A stretch of DNA of 64,000 nt, taken from JAJEFO01 sp022819605 (GTDB lineage: Bacteria > Pseudomonadota > Alphaproteobacteria > Rhodobacterales > Rhodobacteraceae). The stretch covers positions 1,364,001-1,428,000 of the forward strand of contig OZ244901.1 in NCBI GenBank assembly GCA_965221545.1, read 5' to 3'. Position 1 is the first letter of the stretch. Every line of letters starts with the position of its first letter. Both the position numbers and the translations under genes were made by a program. This document shows, one piece after another, positions 36,918 through 45,138 of the stretch. The notes under the pieces are model-generated. The model was not told where the DNA came from and made no database searches. It saw only the letters and a list, made by a program, of their open reading frames with translations.

Positions 36918-37214
36918 ATGTTCATCCGCAAGATAATCTATCAACTTCAACCCGAGTTCGACACTGACAAGGCACACCGGGAGATGCGTGAAGTCCTGAG
37001 CCGCGCCTTCAAGGACACCAAGGGTATGCGCACGGTGAGTCCAATCATGCCCAAGGTCGAGGGAAAATACGAGGTGATCACGGTCTACGATGAGGAGGCC
37101 AGCGCCCGGGCTGCCAATCCAAAAGTGCAGGAGGAGTGGAACAAGTTCGCTCACATGCTAGTGGAGGTTCCGCAGATTGAACATTACGGCACAACGCTGA
37201 AGGAATTTCTGTAA
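36918..37214 (+). CDS. Small conserved protein, possibly dimeric alpha/beta-barrel (ABM-like)
   Basis: 98 aa, 19 bp after dctM in the same direction with a GGAGG upstream, so probably co-transcribed. The pattern of a beta strand (MFIRKIIYQLQP), helix, strand (KYEVITVYDEE) and helix is compatible with a dimeric ferredoxin-like fold as in ABM/monooxygenase-type proteins, but no catalytic residue can be named. I do not recognise a defined family. Confidence 0.68.
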   Translation: MFIRKIIYQLQPEFDTDKAHREMREVLSRAFKDTKGMRTVSPIMPKVEGKYEVITVYDEEASARAANPKVQEEWNKFAHMLVEVPQIEHYGTTLKEFL

Positions 37215-37261
37215 CAGCTACCGAACAACTTGGGAATCAAGAGAGAGTTTAGCGCGCGCGG

Positions 37262-38161
37262 CTAGGCGTCCCGGCGGAGCGCTACCTGAAAAATCAACAC
37301 ACCGCCAATCATCAAAACGGCAGCGAGCAGCAAACCCGGCGGAGCCGCTTCGCTTAGGAAGAAGATAGCGCCGGTTGTCCCGAACACCCCGATCAGGGGA
37401 CCGCTGAGGCTGAGAAACACGGGTCCAGAAAGGTATTGGACACCCAGAAACGCCGGATATTGCAGAGCAAACAGGACCGTCACCACGACGAGGATCAGCA
37501 GGGCATTGTCCAGCAACAAACCGGACGCATTGCTGTCCAACAGCGCTGCAGCGGGCAGGCAGAGCAGACCGCCGAGAACGAGCATGAGTGCGGATGCCAG
37601 CAGCGGACCCATCCCCGCCGGCCAGTATCGTGCCCGATAGATGTTGTTTACGGCCATCAGCACCGGATTGCAGATCGCGAGCAGCACCCAGCCGGCATCG
37701 GCGTCAGAAACCGCTCCCGCCTTGGCTCCGGCCAGAACGGCACCGCCGGCGACACCGCAGGCGACGGCCAGGATCTTCATCGGCACCAGCCGGTCCATCC
37801 CCAGCACCACGGCAAAGGTATAGGTGAGCAATGTCGGCAGGATGAATGCGAGCGACACGAAAGACGCGCCGACATGGGCGACGCTGACGAAGTTTATCGC
37901 GTTATAAGCGACCATCAAGCCGCCGGAAACAGCGCTGTAGATCAAGACATCCTTGCGAAGCATGATTCCAGCCCTTCTGGAGACAAGCGCGAGTCCCGTC
38001 AGCATTGCCCCTGACCCAATCATCGCGGCAGCAGTGAACAACAGCATCGGCGTATCGGCACTTCCAGCGATCTTGGTAAGTCCGGTCACTCCGGCAAACA
38101 TCGCGCTCGCCACAAGCATGAGCGCGATCGAACCAACAGCAGATTTTCGGTCATGCGCCAT
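37262..38161 (-). CDS. EamA/DMT-superfamily transporter
   Basis: 299 aa, ten predicted helices, EamA repeats with the ALQYPAFLGVQYLSGPVFLSLSGPLIGVFGT segment in the second half. It is convergent to the TRAP operon and lies at the end of a - strand run with GST and SDR genes, though 54 bp from the GST gene. Third of four DMT genes; cargo unknown. Confidence 0.85.
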   Translation of the reverse strand: MAHDRKSAVGSIALMLVASAMFAGVTGLTKIAGSADTPMLLFTAAAMIGSGAMLTGLALVSRRAGIMLRKDVLIYSAVSGGLMVAYNAINFVSVAHVGASFVSLAFILPTLLTYTFAVVLGMDRLVPMKILAVACGVAGGAVLAGAKAGAVSDADAGWVLLAICNPVLMAVNNIYRARYWPAGMGPLLASALMLVLGGLLCLPAAALLDSNASGLLLDNALLILVVVTVLFALQYPAFLGVQYLSGPVFLSLSGPLIGVFGTTGAIFFLSEAAPPGLLLAAVLMIGGVLIFQVALRRDA

Positions 38162-38215
38162 ATCAAGCCAGGTTCTGACCGAGCAATTTCTGTTGCGCTG
38201 TTCCGTTGCAGGACT

Positions 38216-38833
38216 TCAAGGCTGGTAATGTTCGGTTGCTCGCATCGAGTCGCGTCCGGTAAAGGTCGCGTACCAGGCCGCCAATGTATTCCGCCCCGAG
38301 CGCCAATCGAGCGTTGCAGAGTAGCGGAAGTCCAGATACCCCAATGCGCAGGCGACAGCGATAGTGCCGATCGTAAGGTCTTGCCAATTTTCACCCGCCT
38401 CGGATTCTAGAACGTCCAGAGTCTGCGTCACCTTGTTGATCTGGCCGTCAATGAATTCAGGCCAGTGATATTTTTCGGGGCCAGTCACAGTGTAGAATCG
38501 TGCAAGTACGGCAGCATCCATGATCCCGTCGCCAAGAGTCTGCAACCGCAATGCTCTCCACCGCGCCGGGCCGAGGTTGGGGAATAGCCTTCCCCGCCTG
38601 CTTTGAGCGTCAAGGTATTCAACGATGACCCGGCTGTCAAAAATGGCTGGCGCATCATCGAGCAGAAGGACAGGAACTTTGTCCAATGGGTTCTGTCGGG
38701 TTACCGCCCCGTTGGGTGCAACAGGGGTCAGTCCGAGAAAAGTGACCTTCACGTCAGCCGCCTGACCGGTTTCATGGGCGACTACGCGGCACTTTCGGAC
38801 GAATGGCGAAGTCGGAGAGCCAAGGAGTTCCAT
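38216..38833 (-). CDS. Glutathione S-transferase family protein
   Basis: 205 aa with the thioredoxin-fold N-terminal domain (MELLGSPTSPFVRKCRVVAHE, the SPF-VRK active-site type with Ser, then DKVPVLLLDD and IFDSRVIVEYLD) and the all-helical C-terminal domain. This is the bacterial beta/YfcF-like class, which often acts in dehalogenation or ring isomerisation. It is 3 bp after the stop of an SDR gene on the same strand, suggesting a shared catabolic transcript. Confidence 0.88.
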   Translation of the reverse strand: MELLGSPTSPFVRKCRVVAHETGQAADVKVTFLGLTPVAPNGAVTRQNPLDKVPVLLLDDAPAIFDSRVIVEYLDAQSRRGRLFPNLGPARWRALRLQTLGDGIMDAAVLARFYTVTGPEKYHWPEFIDGQINKVTQTLDVLESEAGENWQDLTIGTIAVACALGYLDFRYSATLDWRSGRNTLAAWYATFTGRDSMRATEHYQP

Positions 38834-38836
38834 CCA

Positions 38837-39646
38837 TCAAAGTCCTTCCATGTTGCCGCCATCCACGGGAATCGCGGCACCGGTTATGAAGCTTGCCATC
38901 GGGCTGGCGAGGAATGCCACGACCTCGCCGATCTCATGCGGCTCGCCGACGCGTTTCATGGCCAACGGCGCACCGATCCGCGCGCGCGCTTCTTCCTGTG
39001 AGATCCCGAAGGTCTCGGCATCGCGTACCACGCGACGATCCTGCATGTCGGTGCGGATGGGTCCCGGCATCACAGCGTTACAACGGATATTGTCGCGGCC
39101 GTGTTCTACCGCGATCGTCTTCGTAACGCCGATGAGCCCGAGTTTGGTTGTGGTGTAGATGCTCGCGTATTCGTGTGCCTTGAGCGCCCAGATCGATGAG
39201 GTGTTGATGATCGATCCGCCGCCGCGGACCTGCATCGACGGGATGACCGCTTTGCAAAAGGCTACAATGCCTGCGATGTGGATCCGGAATTGCAGGTCCC
39301 ATGCCTCAATTGGGGTTTCTAGAAACGGTCCGAAACCAACAGTCACCCCGGCGTTGTTGAAGAGAATGTCGACGCCGCCATGGGTCTCGTTGGCTTGCGT
39401 CACACATGCTGCGATTTCGTCGTCGCGGGTCACATCCACGGCGCAGGCGATGGCATCCGCGCCGCCATTGCGAAGTTCATGCGCGCGTTGTTCCAACTGA
39501 GGTGTCTCGCCCGCCGGCACATCCGGCTCCGCAAGGTCCGCCAGAACCACCTTGGCACCGTATCCCGACAGCACTTGGGCGGTCGCAAATCCGATCCCGC
39601 GGGCGGCTGCGGCGCCAGTAATGATCGCGACCTTGCCCTCCAGCAT
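38837..39646 (-). CDS. Short-chain dehydrogenase/reductase (SDR)
   Basis: 269 aa, Rossmann oxidoreductase. NAD(P) motif ITGAAAARGIGFA, NNAGV, the catalytic Ser in INTSS, and Y-x-x-x-K in YTTTK; C-terminal IPVDGG. It has an insertion (PDVPAGETPQLEQRAHELRNGG) like the mycofactocin-independent 'SDR family' used on hydroxy acids and sugars. It is the middle gene of three adjacent SDRs transcribed in order from 41282. Confidence 0.9.
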   Translation of the reverse strand: MLEGKVAIITGAAAARGIGFATAQVLSGYGAKVVLADLAEPDVPAGETPQLEQRAHELRNGGADAIACAVDVTRDDEIAACVTQANETHGGVDILFNNAGVTVGFGPFLETPIEAWDLQFRIHIAGIVAFCKAVIPSMQVRGGGSIINTSSIWALKAHEYASIYTTTKLGLIGVTKTIAVEHGRDNIRCNAVMPGPIRTDMQDRRVVRDAETFGISQEEARARIGAPLAMKRVGEPHEIGEVVAFLASPMASFITGAAIPVDGGNMEGL

Positions 39647-39649
39647 CGC

Positions 39650-40504
39650 TCAGAGCCCGTTCGTCAGGCCGCCATCGACCTTGATGACCGCGCCGGTAAT
39701 GTAACTTGCCCCCGGACCAGCCAGAAATGCGACGGTCGCCCCCATTTCTTCGCCCTTGCCTAGGCGATTCAAAGACGTCGGCTCGGCCATTCTGGCTCGG
39801 ACTTCTTCCAGTGAAGCCTGCTGGCGATCCATTTCCATCGCGGCGCGACTGTCATGCATCTCCGTCATATAAGTGCCGGGCAGCATGCAGTTGACGCGGA
39901 TCTGGTCGGGGCCGAATTCCTGGGCCAGCGACTTCGTCAGTGCGATCATGCCCGCCTTGGCGGCCACGTAGGGCGACGCACCGGGCAGCGGTTTCAGTGC
40001 CCACATCGACGAGTTATTGATGATCGATCCGCCGCCGCGTGCCTGCATGATCGGAATAACTGCCTGGCAGAACCACGCCATGGCGCGCACACAGATGTTC
40101 CACTGGATCTCCCATGCGTCGTCCTGAACCGCTAGGAAAGGCCCGCCGCCGGTCGGCACGCCGGCATTATTGAACAGGATGTCGACTCCGCCAAATTTCT
40201 CCTGCGAGATCTTTACTGCGTTCAGAATGTCTTCCTTCTTGGTGACATCGCAGGGTACGCCGACCGCGTCGACGCCGAGTTCTTTGATCTCGGCGACACG
40301 CTCGTCCAAGCGCGAGGCCGATCCACCAACCATGTGATGCGAATTGCCGGTCAGGTCCGGACGAGATTCCGTCAATCCGCAGGTCACGATATCAGCGCCG
40401 AGCGCAGCCATGGCCAATGCCGATTGATGCCCCATGCCGGAGGGGCGTGTGCCGCCGGTGACGATGGCCACTTTGCCTTCAAGGCTGCGTTCCAGCTGGA
40501 TCAT
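39650..40504 (-). CDS. Short-chain dehydrogenase/reductase (SDR)
   Basis: 284 aa with VTGGTRPSGMGHQSA, NNAGV, INNSSMW, YVAAK and IKVDGG. It resembles the preceding SDR (shared insertion position and the GGGSIIN-SS-WALK segment), pointing to an old duplication. It ends 3 bp before the next gene and probably acts on a related alcohol or keto substrate. Confidence 0.9.
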   Translation of the reverse strand: MIQLERSLEGKVAIVTGGTRPSGMGHQSALAMAALGADIVTCGLTESRPDLTGNSHHMVGGSASRLDERVAEIKELGVDAVGVPCDVTKKEDILNAVKISQEKFGGVDILFNNAGVPTGGGPFLAVQDDAWEIQWNICVRAMAWFCQAVIPIMQARGGGSIINNSSMWALKPLPGASPYVAAKAGMIALTKSLAQEFGPDQIRVNCMLPGTYMTEMHDSRAAMEMDRQQASLEEVRARMAEPTSLNRLGKGEEMGATVAFLAGPGASYITGAVIKVDGGLTNGL

Positions 40505-40529
40505 GTACTATGCTCCTTTTGGTCGATTT

Positions 40530-41282
40530 TCATTCCGACTCATTGACGATCTGCGATATCTCCGGCGGAATCCCGGCCATCTGGCCCCCGTCGACGGCAA
40601 TGGTCTGCCCATTGACCCAAGACGCATCGTCGGATGCCAGAAAGTGAATGACCGCCGCCATTTCTTCTGGTTGCGCGATCCGGCCCATAGGCGAGGCTAG
40701 AGTGTTGTACTTGTTCAGCCACCCCATCGCCGTCTGTGTCGTCGACGGACTGATGGCGTTGACACGGATGCCTTTCGGGCCCAGCTCCAGCGCACCAGAG
40801 CGGGTGATCGAGACCGTAGCCGCCTTCATTGCGGCGTAGGCTCCAGCCCCTGATGCGACCCGGTTGGCCGCGAGCGATGCCGTGTTGATGATTGAAGCGC
40901 CTTGCTTCATTCGTTTCGCTGCCTCACGCATACCGTAGACTTGGCTCATCAGATTGATATCGAACTGCTTGCGATAGGTTTCGTCGCTGGCATCCAGTAT
41001 GGTTTCGCCAGTAATCACGATGCCGGCATTGTTGACAGCGATGTCAAGCACGCCGAACTCATCCAACGCCCGATGCATCAGAGCCGCGACCTGAGCCTCG
41101 TTGCTGACATCGCAGGCGTGGAATACCGCGCCCACCTCATCGGCCTTCGCATGATGGTCGCCCAGATCGCTCATCACCACATGCGCGCCGGCGGCTCGGA
41201 ACCGTTGAACCGTCGCGAGGCCGATGCCGCCGGCCCCGCCCGTGACGACCGCAACTTTGCCTTCGAGCGAAAACATCCCCAT
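40530..41282 (-). CDS. Short-chain dehydrogenase/reductase (SDR)
   Basis: 250 aa: VTGGAGGIGLAT at residues 14-25, NNAGI, NTASLAA, YAAMKAA and VDGGQMAG. First gene of the - strand run SDR-SDR-SDR-GST and divergent from the aldehyde dehydrogenase gene. ATG at 41282 or, six bases on, 41276. Confidence 0.9.
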   Translation of the reverse strand: MGMFSLEGKVAVVTGGAGGIGLATVQRFRAAGAHVVMSDLGDHHAKADEVGAVFHACDVSNEAQVAALMHRALDEFGVLDIAVNNAGIVITGETILDASDETYRKQFDINLMSQVYGMREAAKRMKQGASIINTASLAANRVASGAGAYAAMKAATVSITRSGALELGPKGIRVNAISPSTTQTAMGWLNKYNTLASPMGRIAQPEEMAAVIHFLASDDASWVNGQTIAVDGGQMAGIPPEISQIVNESE

Positions 41283-41625
41283 CCCCTTTTGGACAGCATG
41301 ATCTGCGCCCGAGTGGACGCATCGACCTCAGGATGAGAAAGTTATGCCTTCGGCGTCAATTCTGCGGTCTAGTCGAATATCGCGCAGATCTATAACTGAG
41401 CGTTATTCCGCTCCTGAGCGCTGGCCGTCGACGGCGCCAAAACGCACACGTGACGCGGGCGTATAATGGACACTTATCCAATGCCGTCGATTTCTCATAG
41501 TCACATTGATTGACCAATAGAGTGCCGATCAACACACTGTCCGAAACTAGGAATTTGCGATGCGGTCCCCTTGCCGCACAACGCTGCCATTCAGTTTGCC
41601 GACAATTCCGAACGGGAGAACCAAG
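41283..41625. promoter_or_regulatory. Divergent intergenic region, SDR run and aldehyde dehydrogenase
   Basis: About 340 bp without a gene. It must contain the promoters of both divergent units. No palindromic operator was obvious. Confidence 0.45.
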
Positions 41626-43113
41626 ATGAACAGGCCGACGAACTTTCACACCGCTGCTGCTGAGCTCGAATTCGAAGCGCGGGCCTTCATTGATGGAAAG
41701 TATGTCGATGCTGCCTCTGGTAAGACCTTTGATTCGATCAATCCCGCCACCGGCAAGGTGATCACGACGCTGGCTGCCTGCGATGGCGAGGACGTAAACA
41801 GTGCCGTCAGTGCGGCTCGCCGCGCGTTCGAGGCCGGCACCTGGGCACATATGTCACCGGCAGACCGCAAGAACGTCCTTCTCAAATGGGCCGATATCAT
41901 GGAGCAGAACGCGGAGGAACTGGCGCTCCTGGAAGTAATTGAATCCGGCAAGACCATCGGCGATGTACGGGCAGAGGACATTCCGGGCACCATCGCCACA
42001 TTGCGTTGGCATGCCGAAGCCACAGACAAGATCTACGACCAAGTGACGCCGGCGGCGCATGACGTCGTATCCATGTATGTGCGCGAGCCGATCGGAGTGG
42101 TTGGCGCCGTGATCCCGTGGAACTTCCCGCTATTCGTCGCGATGTGGAAACTTGGACCGGCCCTGGCAGGGGGCAATTCGATGGTCATGAAACCGGACGA
42201 ACATACATCTCTTTCGATGATCCGCATTGCAGAGATGGCGGCCGAGGCAGGCGTGCCGGACGGCGTCTTGAATGTCGTTCCGGGATTTGGTCACGAGGCC
42301 GGAAAGGCCATCGGACTTCACAACGACATCGACTGTGTCAGTTTCACCGGTTCCGGCGAAGTTGGGCGCTATTTCCTCGAATACGCCGCGAAATCGAACA
42401 TGAAGCGGATTGTGCTTGAATGCGGTGGCAAGAGCCCGGCGATCTTCATGAAAGATGCCGAAATTTCCAAGGCGGTGGAGAATATTGCCGTCGGCATACT
42501 CTTTTGCCAAGGGGAAAACTGCTCAGCAGGATCGCGTCTGATCGTGCATGAAAGCCGCAAAGACGAGTTGCTCGACGCGCTGAAACCCGAATTCGCCAGC
42601 TGGACTGTCGGCGACCCGCTGGACGAAGACACAAAGATCGGCGCGATGATCAGCGAGCGCCACCTGGGCAAGGTGACCGGTCTGATCGACAAGGGCCGGT
42701 CAGACGGCGCCAGCGTCATCATGGGTGGCAACCAGATTCACAAAGACAGTGGTGGCTACTACGTCGAGGCGACGATCTTCGATGGCGTGACCAACGACAT
42801 GACGATCGCCCGCGAAGAAATTTTCGGTCCGGTCCTGTCAGTCATCACCTTCAAGGACGAAGAGGAGGCCGTGAAAATCGCCAATGACACCAACTTCGGT
42901 CTGGCCGCATCGCTATACACCGAAAATCTCAGCACCGCACATCGCGTTGCAAAGGCGATTCGCGCCGGTACCGTGTCGGTAAACTGCTATTCCGAGGGTG
43001 ACTTCGGCGTACCATTCGGCGGCTACAAGGAATCCGGATTCGGCGGCAAGGACAACGGTCTGGCCGCACATGACCAGTACACCGAGCAAAAGGCGATTTG
43101 GATTCAGCTGTGA
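41626..43113 (+). CDS. NAD(P)-dependent aldehyde dehydrogenase (PuuC-like)
   Basis: 495 aa. The general-base Glu265 lies in LECGGKSP and the nucleophile Cys299 in GENCSAGSR, the usual 34-residue spacing. PWNFPLF and GYKESGFGGKDNG are intact. It belongs to the broad ALDH branch oxidising aminoaldehydes such as gamma-glutamyl-gamma-aminobutyraldehyde. Start at ATG 41626 after GGGAGAA; the open frame upstream is noncoding. It is followed by a hairpin and the PLP decarboxylase gene. Confidence 0.93.
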   Translation: MNRPTNFHTAAAELEFEARAFIDGKYVDAASGKTFDSINPATGKVITTLAACDGEDVNSAVSAARRAFEAGTWAHMSPADRKNVLLKWADIMEQNAEELALLEVIESGKTIGDVRAEDIPGTIATLRWHAEATDKIYDQVTPAAHDVVSMYVREPIGVVGAVIPWNFPLFVAMWKLGPALAGGNSMVMKPDEHTSLSMIRIAEMAAEAGVPDGVLNVVPGFGHEAGKAIGLHNDIDCVSFTGSGEVGRYFLEYAAKSNMKRIVLECGGKSPAIFMKDAEISKAVENIAVGILFCQGENCSAGSRLIVHESRKDELLDALKPEFASWTVGDPLDEDTKIGAMISERHLGKVTGLIDKGRSDGASVIMGGNQIHKDSGGYYVEATIFDGVTNDMTIAREEIFGPVLSVITFKDEEEAVKIANDTNFGLAASLYTENLSTAHRVAKAIRAGTVSVNCYSEGDFGVPFGGYKESGFGGKDNGLAAHDQYTEQKAIWIQL

Positions 43114-43133
43114 GGCAAGAACCAACCGACATC

Positions 43134-43168
43134 GGGCGTGGCCATGGTTCGCGTGATGGCCACGGCCC
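43134..43168 (+). terminator. Hairpin after the aldehyde dehydrogenase gene
   Basis: GGGC-G-TGGCCAT pairs with ATGGCCA-C-GGCCC around a 10-base loop, 20 bases past the stop. Followed by GGTTCTCTGTTT, only a weak T stretch. It may be a terminator or an attenuator before the decarboxylase gene. Confidence 0.5.
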
Positions 43169-43264
43169 GGTTCTCTGTTTGACGCAAGCGGAGCCGGCGC
43201 GCAGGATTGTGCCGCAAAGCCTCCCGAGCGGCCCACCTGTCTGCTATCCTTGAAGGAAGAAAAA

Positions 43265-44539
43265 ATGATGGTCGCGACAAACCGGAACATTTTCCCGCAG
43301 CAGGGCACGGACTGGGAGGAGATTCGGCGAGAACTGCACGATCTCAAGCAGCTCGACGTCGATTGGATGACCCACCCGCTGCCGGGCTATCTCTACTATT
43401 TCGGCGAAGAGATCCTGGAAAACCAGCTGGAGGCGCACAACCTCTACTCCCTAGAAAATGGGTTGGGTGCCGGTGTGGCGTTCTTCAGCCTCGAGAAGAT
43501 GCTGAACGACATTTACGACTGGGTGCGCGATCTCTACCACGGCCCGGACACGATGGGGATGACGTTCACCTCCGGTGGCACCGAGAGCCTGTTCGAGGCG
43601 ATCCGCACGGCGCGCAATCGTGCACGTGCACGTGGCATGACCGACCGTCTCAACCTCGTTATTCCCTATACAGCGCATCCCGCAATCGACAAGGCCGCGC
43701 AGATCATGGAAATCGACATTGTCCGAGTGCCGGTCGGTGCCGAGTGCCGCGCCGATGTGGAGGCCATGGCGGCCGCCATCAACGACCAGACATTCCTTAT
43801 TCTCGGATCGGCAGTCTGCTATCCCTTTGGCGTCTACGATCCCATCGAGAAGCTCGGGGAACTGGCGCTGGAGCGTGACCTGTGGCTGCATGTCGACGGC
43901 TGCTGGGGCGGGTTCATCAACCCGTTTGCAAAACAGCTGGGCTACCCAGTACCGAAATGGGATCTTGAGGTTCCCGGCGTCATGTCGATGTCGACCGACC
44001 TGCACAAATTTGCATATTCGACCAAGGGTGCATCGCTGATGTTGCAGTGCCATCAAGAGAACAAGGACAGGTTTGAAACCTTTTCGATAAGCGACTGGCC
44101 TTGCGGAACTTATGAGACTCCGGCGTTCCAGGGCTCGTCCGGGGCTGGGTCCATTGCATCTGCCTGGGCGATGATCAAGTTCCTTGGCAACGAGGGCTAT
44201 CTGAAGACCGCGAAGGCGGCGATGGACGCCACGGTCCAGCTAACGGACGGCGTCAATGCCATCGAAGGTCTGCGAGATGTCCGCGACGGCGCCCCGGTCG
44301 AGGGCAACTCGATGGCGGTCATGTCCATCGATCCCGAGGTCGACATCATGGCCGTCGCCGATTTGCTCGATGAAGGCGGTTGGCACTGCAGCCGCATGCG
44401 CAAGCCCCTGGCCATCAAGCACTCGGTCACACCTCATCACCTCTCAGGCGTCGATAAGTTCCTGAAGGACACCGCCACGGCGGTCGAAAGGGTCCGGCGC
44501 GAAGGTTTGAAGGGCGAATACGACGAGCGGACGTACTGA
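43265..44539 (+). CDS. PLP-dependent group II decarboxylase/sphingosine-1-phosphate-lyase-like enzyme
   Basis: 424 aa. The PLP lysine is Lys248 in STDLHKFAYSTKG; SGGTES (phosphate cup) and the HVDGCWGG motif are present, matching the S1P lyase/aspartate decarboxylase superfamily. The TPHHLSG C-terminal part is typical of the S1P-lyase-like subgroup. Such enzymes either decarboxylate amino acids or cleave phospho-amino alcohols to an aldehyde and phosphoethanolamine. An ALDH upstream would take up the aldehyde. ATG at 43265 follows GAAGGAAGA; 43250 (TTG) is rejected. Confidence 0.85.
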   Translation: MMVATNRNIFPQQGTDWEEIRRELHDLKQLDVDWMTHPLPGYLYYFGEEILENQLEAHNLYSLENGLGAGVAFFSLEKMLNDIYDWVRDLYHGPDTMGMTFTSGGTESLFEAIRTARNRARARGMTDRLNLVIPYTAHPAIDKAAQIMEIDIVRVPVGAECRADVEAMAAAINDQTFLILGSAVCYPFGVYDPIEKLGELALERDLWLHVDGCWGGFINPFAKQLGYPVPKWDLEVPGVMSMSTDLHKFAYSTKGASLMLQCHQENKDRFETFSISDWPCGTYETPAFQGSSGAGSIASAWAMIKFLGNEGYLKTAKAAMDATVQLTDGVNAIEGLRDVRDGAPVEGNSMAVMSIDPEVDIMAVADLLDEGGWHCSRMRKPLAIKHSVTPHHLSGVDKFLKDTATAVERVRREGLKGEYDERTY

Positions 44540-44741
44540 AGCGCCAACATAATCCTGAAACAAATCTGACACCCATCTCAGTGCGTTCACGGTTGGCGGT
44601 TCCTGCCCCATTGGTCACGCATCTCGTGCAAATTGCTTGCCAATTCGATGCGCAAACATGGTATCCAATCAGATAGAGCCGATCCCTTGCGACTGTCAGA
44701 TGCTCAAACCTCGAATCTTGCAATCACGGCATTGACGGAGA

Positions 44742-44939
44742 GTAGTCGAGAACGATCCGACCCGTGATCCGGCCAAGCGAGCACGCGATGAGCAACAGGC
44801 GAACTTGGTCGCAAGGATCGTGACCCGACACCTCGGATTGAAGTTCGACGATTCCGTTCTGAGTGGTCTGCCCCGTGCATTTCGCGATCTGGCTCCAAAG
44901 CTGGCCGACAGTGAGGACAAAACCCCGTCTGAGTGGTGA
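44742..44939 (+). pseudogene. 3'-fragment of a GSU2403-type nucleotidyltransferase gene (copy B)
   Basis: 65 codons ending at TGA 44937-44939 encode VENDPTRDPAKRARDEQQ, RIVTRHLGLKF and LSGLPRAFRDLAPK, nearly the same as the C-terminus of the intact gene ending at 24283. There is no start codon and no remainder of the gene upstream. DNA identity is high over the first about 150 bases and falls toward the stop. Confidence 0.85.
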
Positions 44940-45138
44940 CCCCAGGCGAGATCTGCTTGTAAAGGGCTGCGCTGGCGATCTTGCCATTGCGACCCGCGCT
45001 GGTCACTTGCCTTTCTGCGATGCGGAAGGCCACCGCACAATGTTGACTTCATTCAAGGACACATCGCAATCTGCAAAGGGCAAGCGGTGTCTTGCAACTT
45101 GCAGGCATCGGCGCATTACGGAAGAGAAAGAAGAAGAC
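44940..45138 (+). promoter_or_regulatory. Leader of the sulfite dehydrogenase operon
   Basis: About 200 bp between the fragment and the soxC-like ATG. It shares blocks with 24284-24480 and ends in GAAGAGAAAGAAGAAGAC, a purine-rich ribosome binding site. The promoter probably lies here; no consensus box was resolved. Confidence 0.45.
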
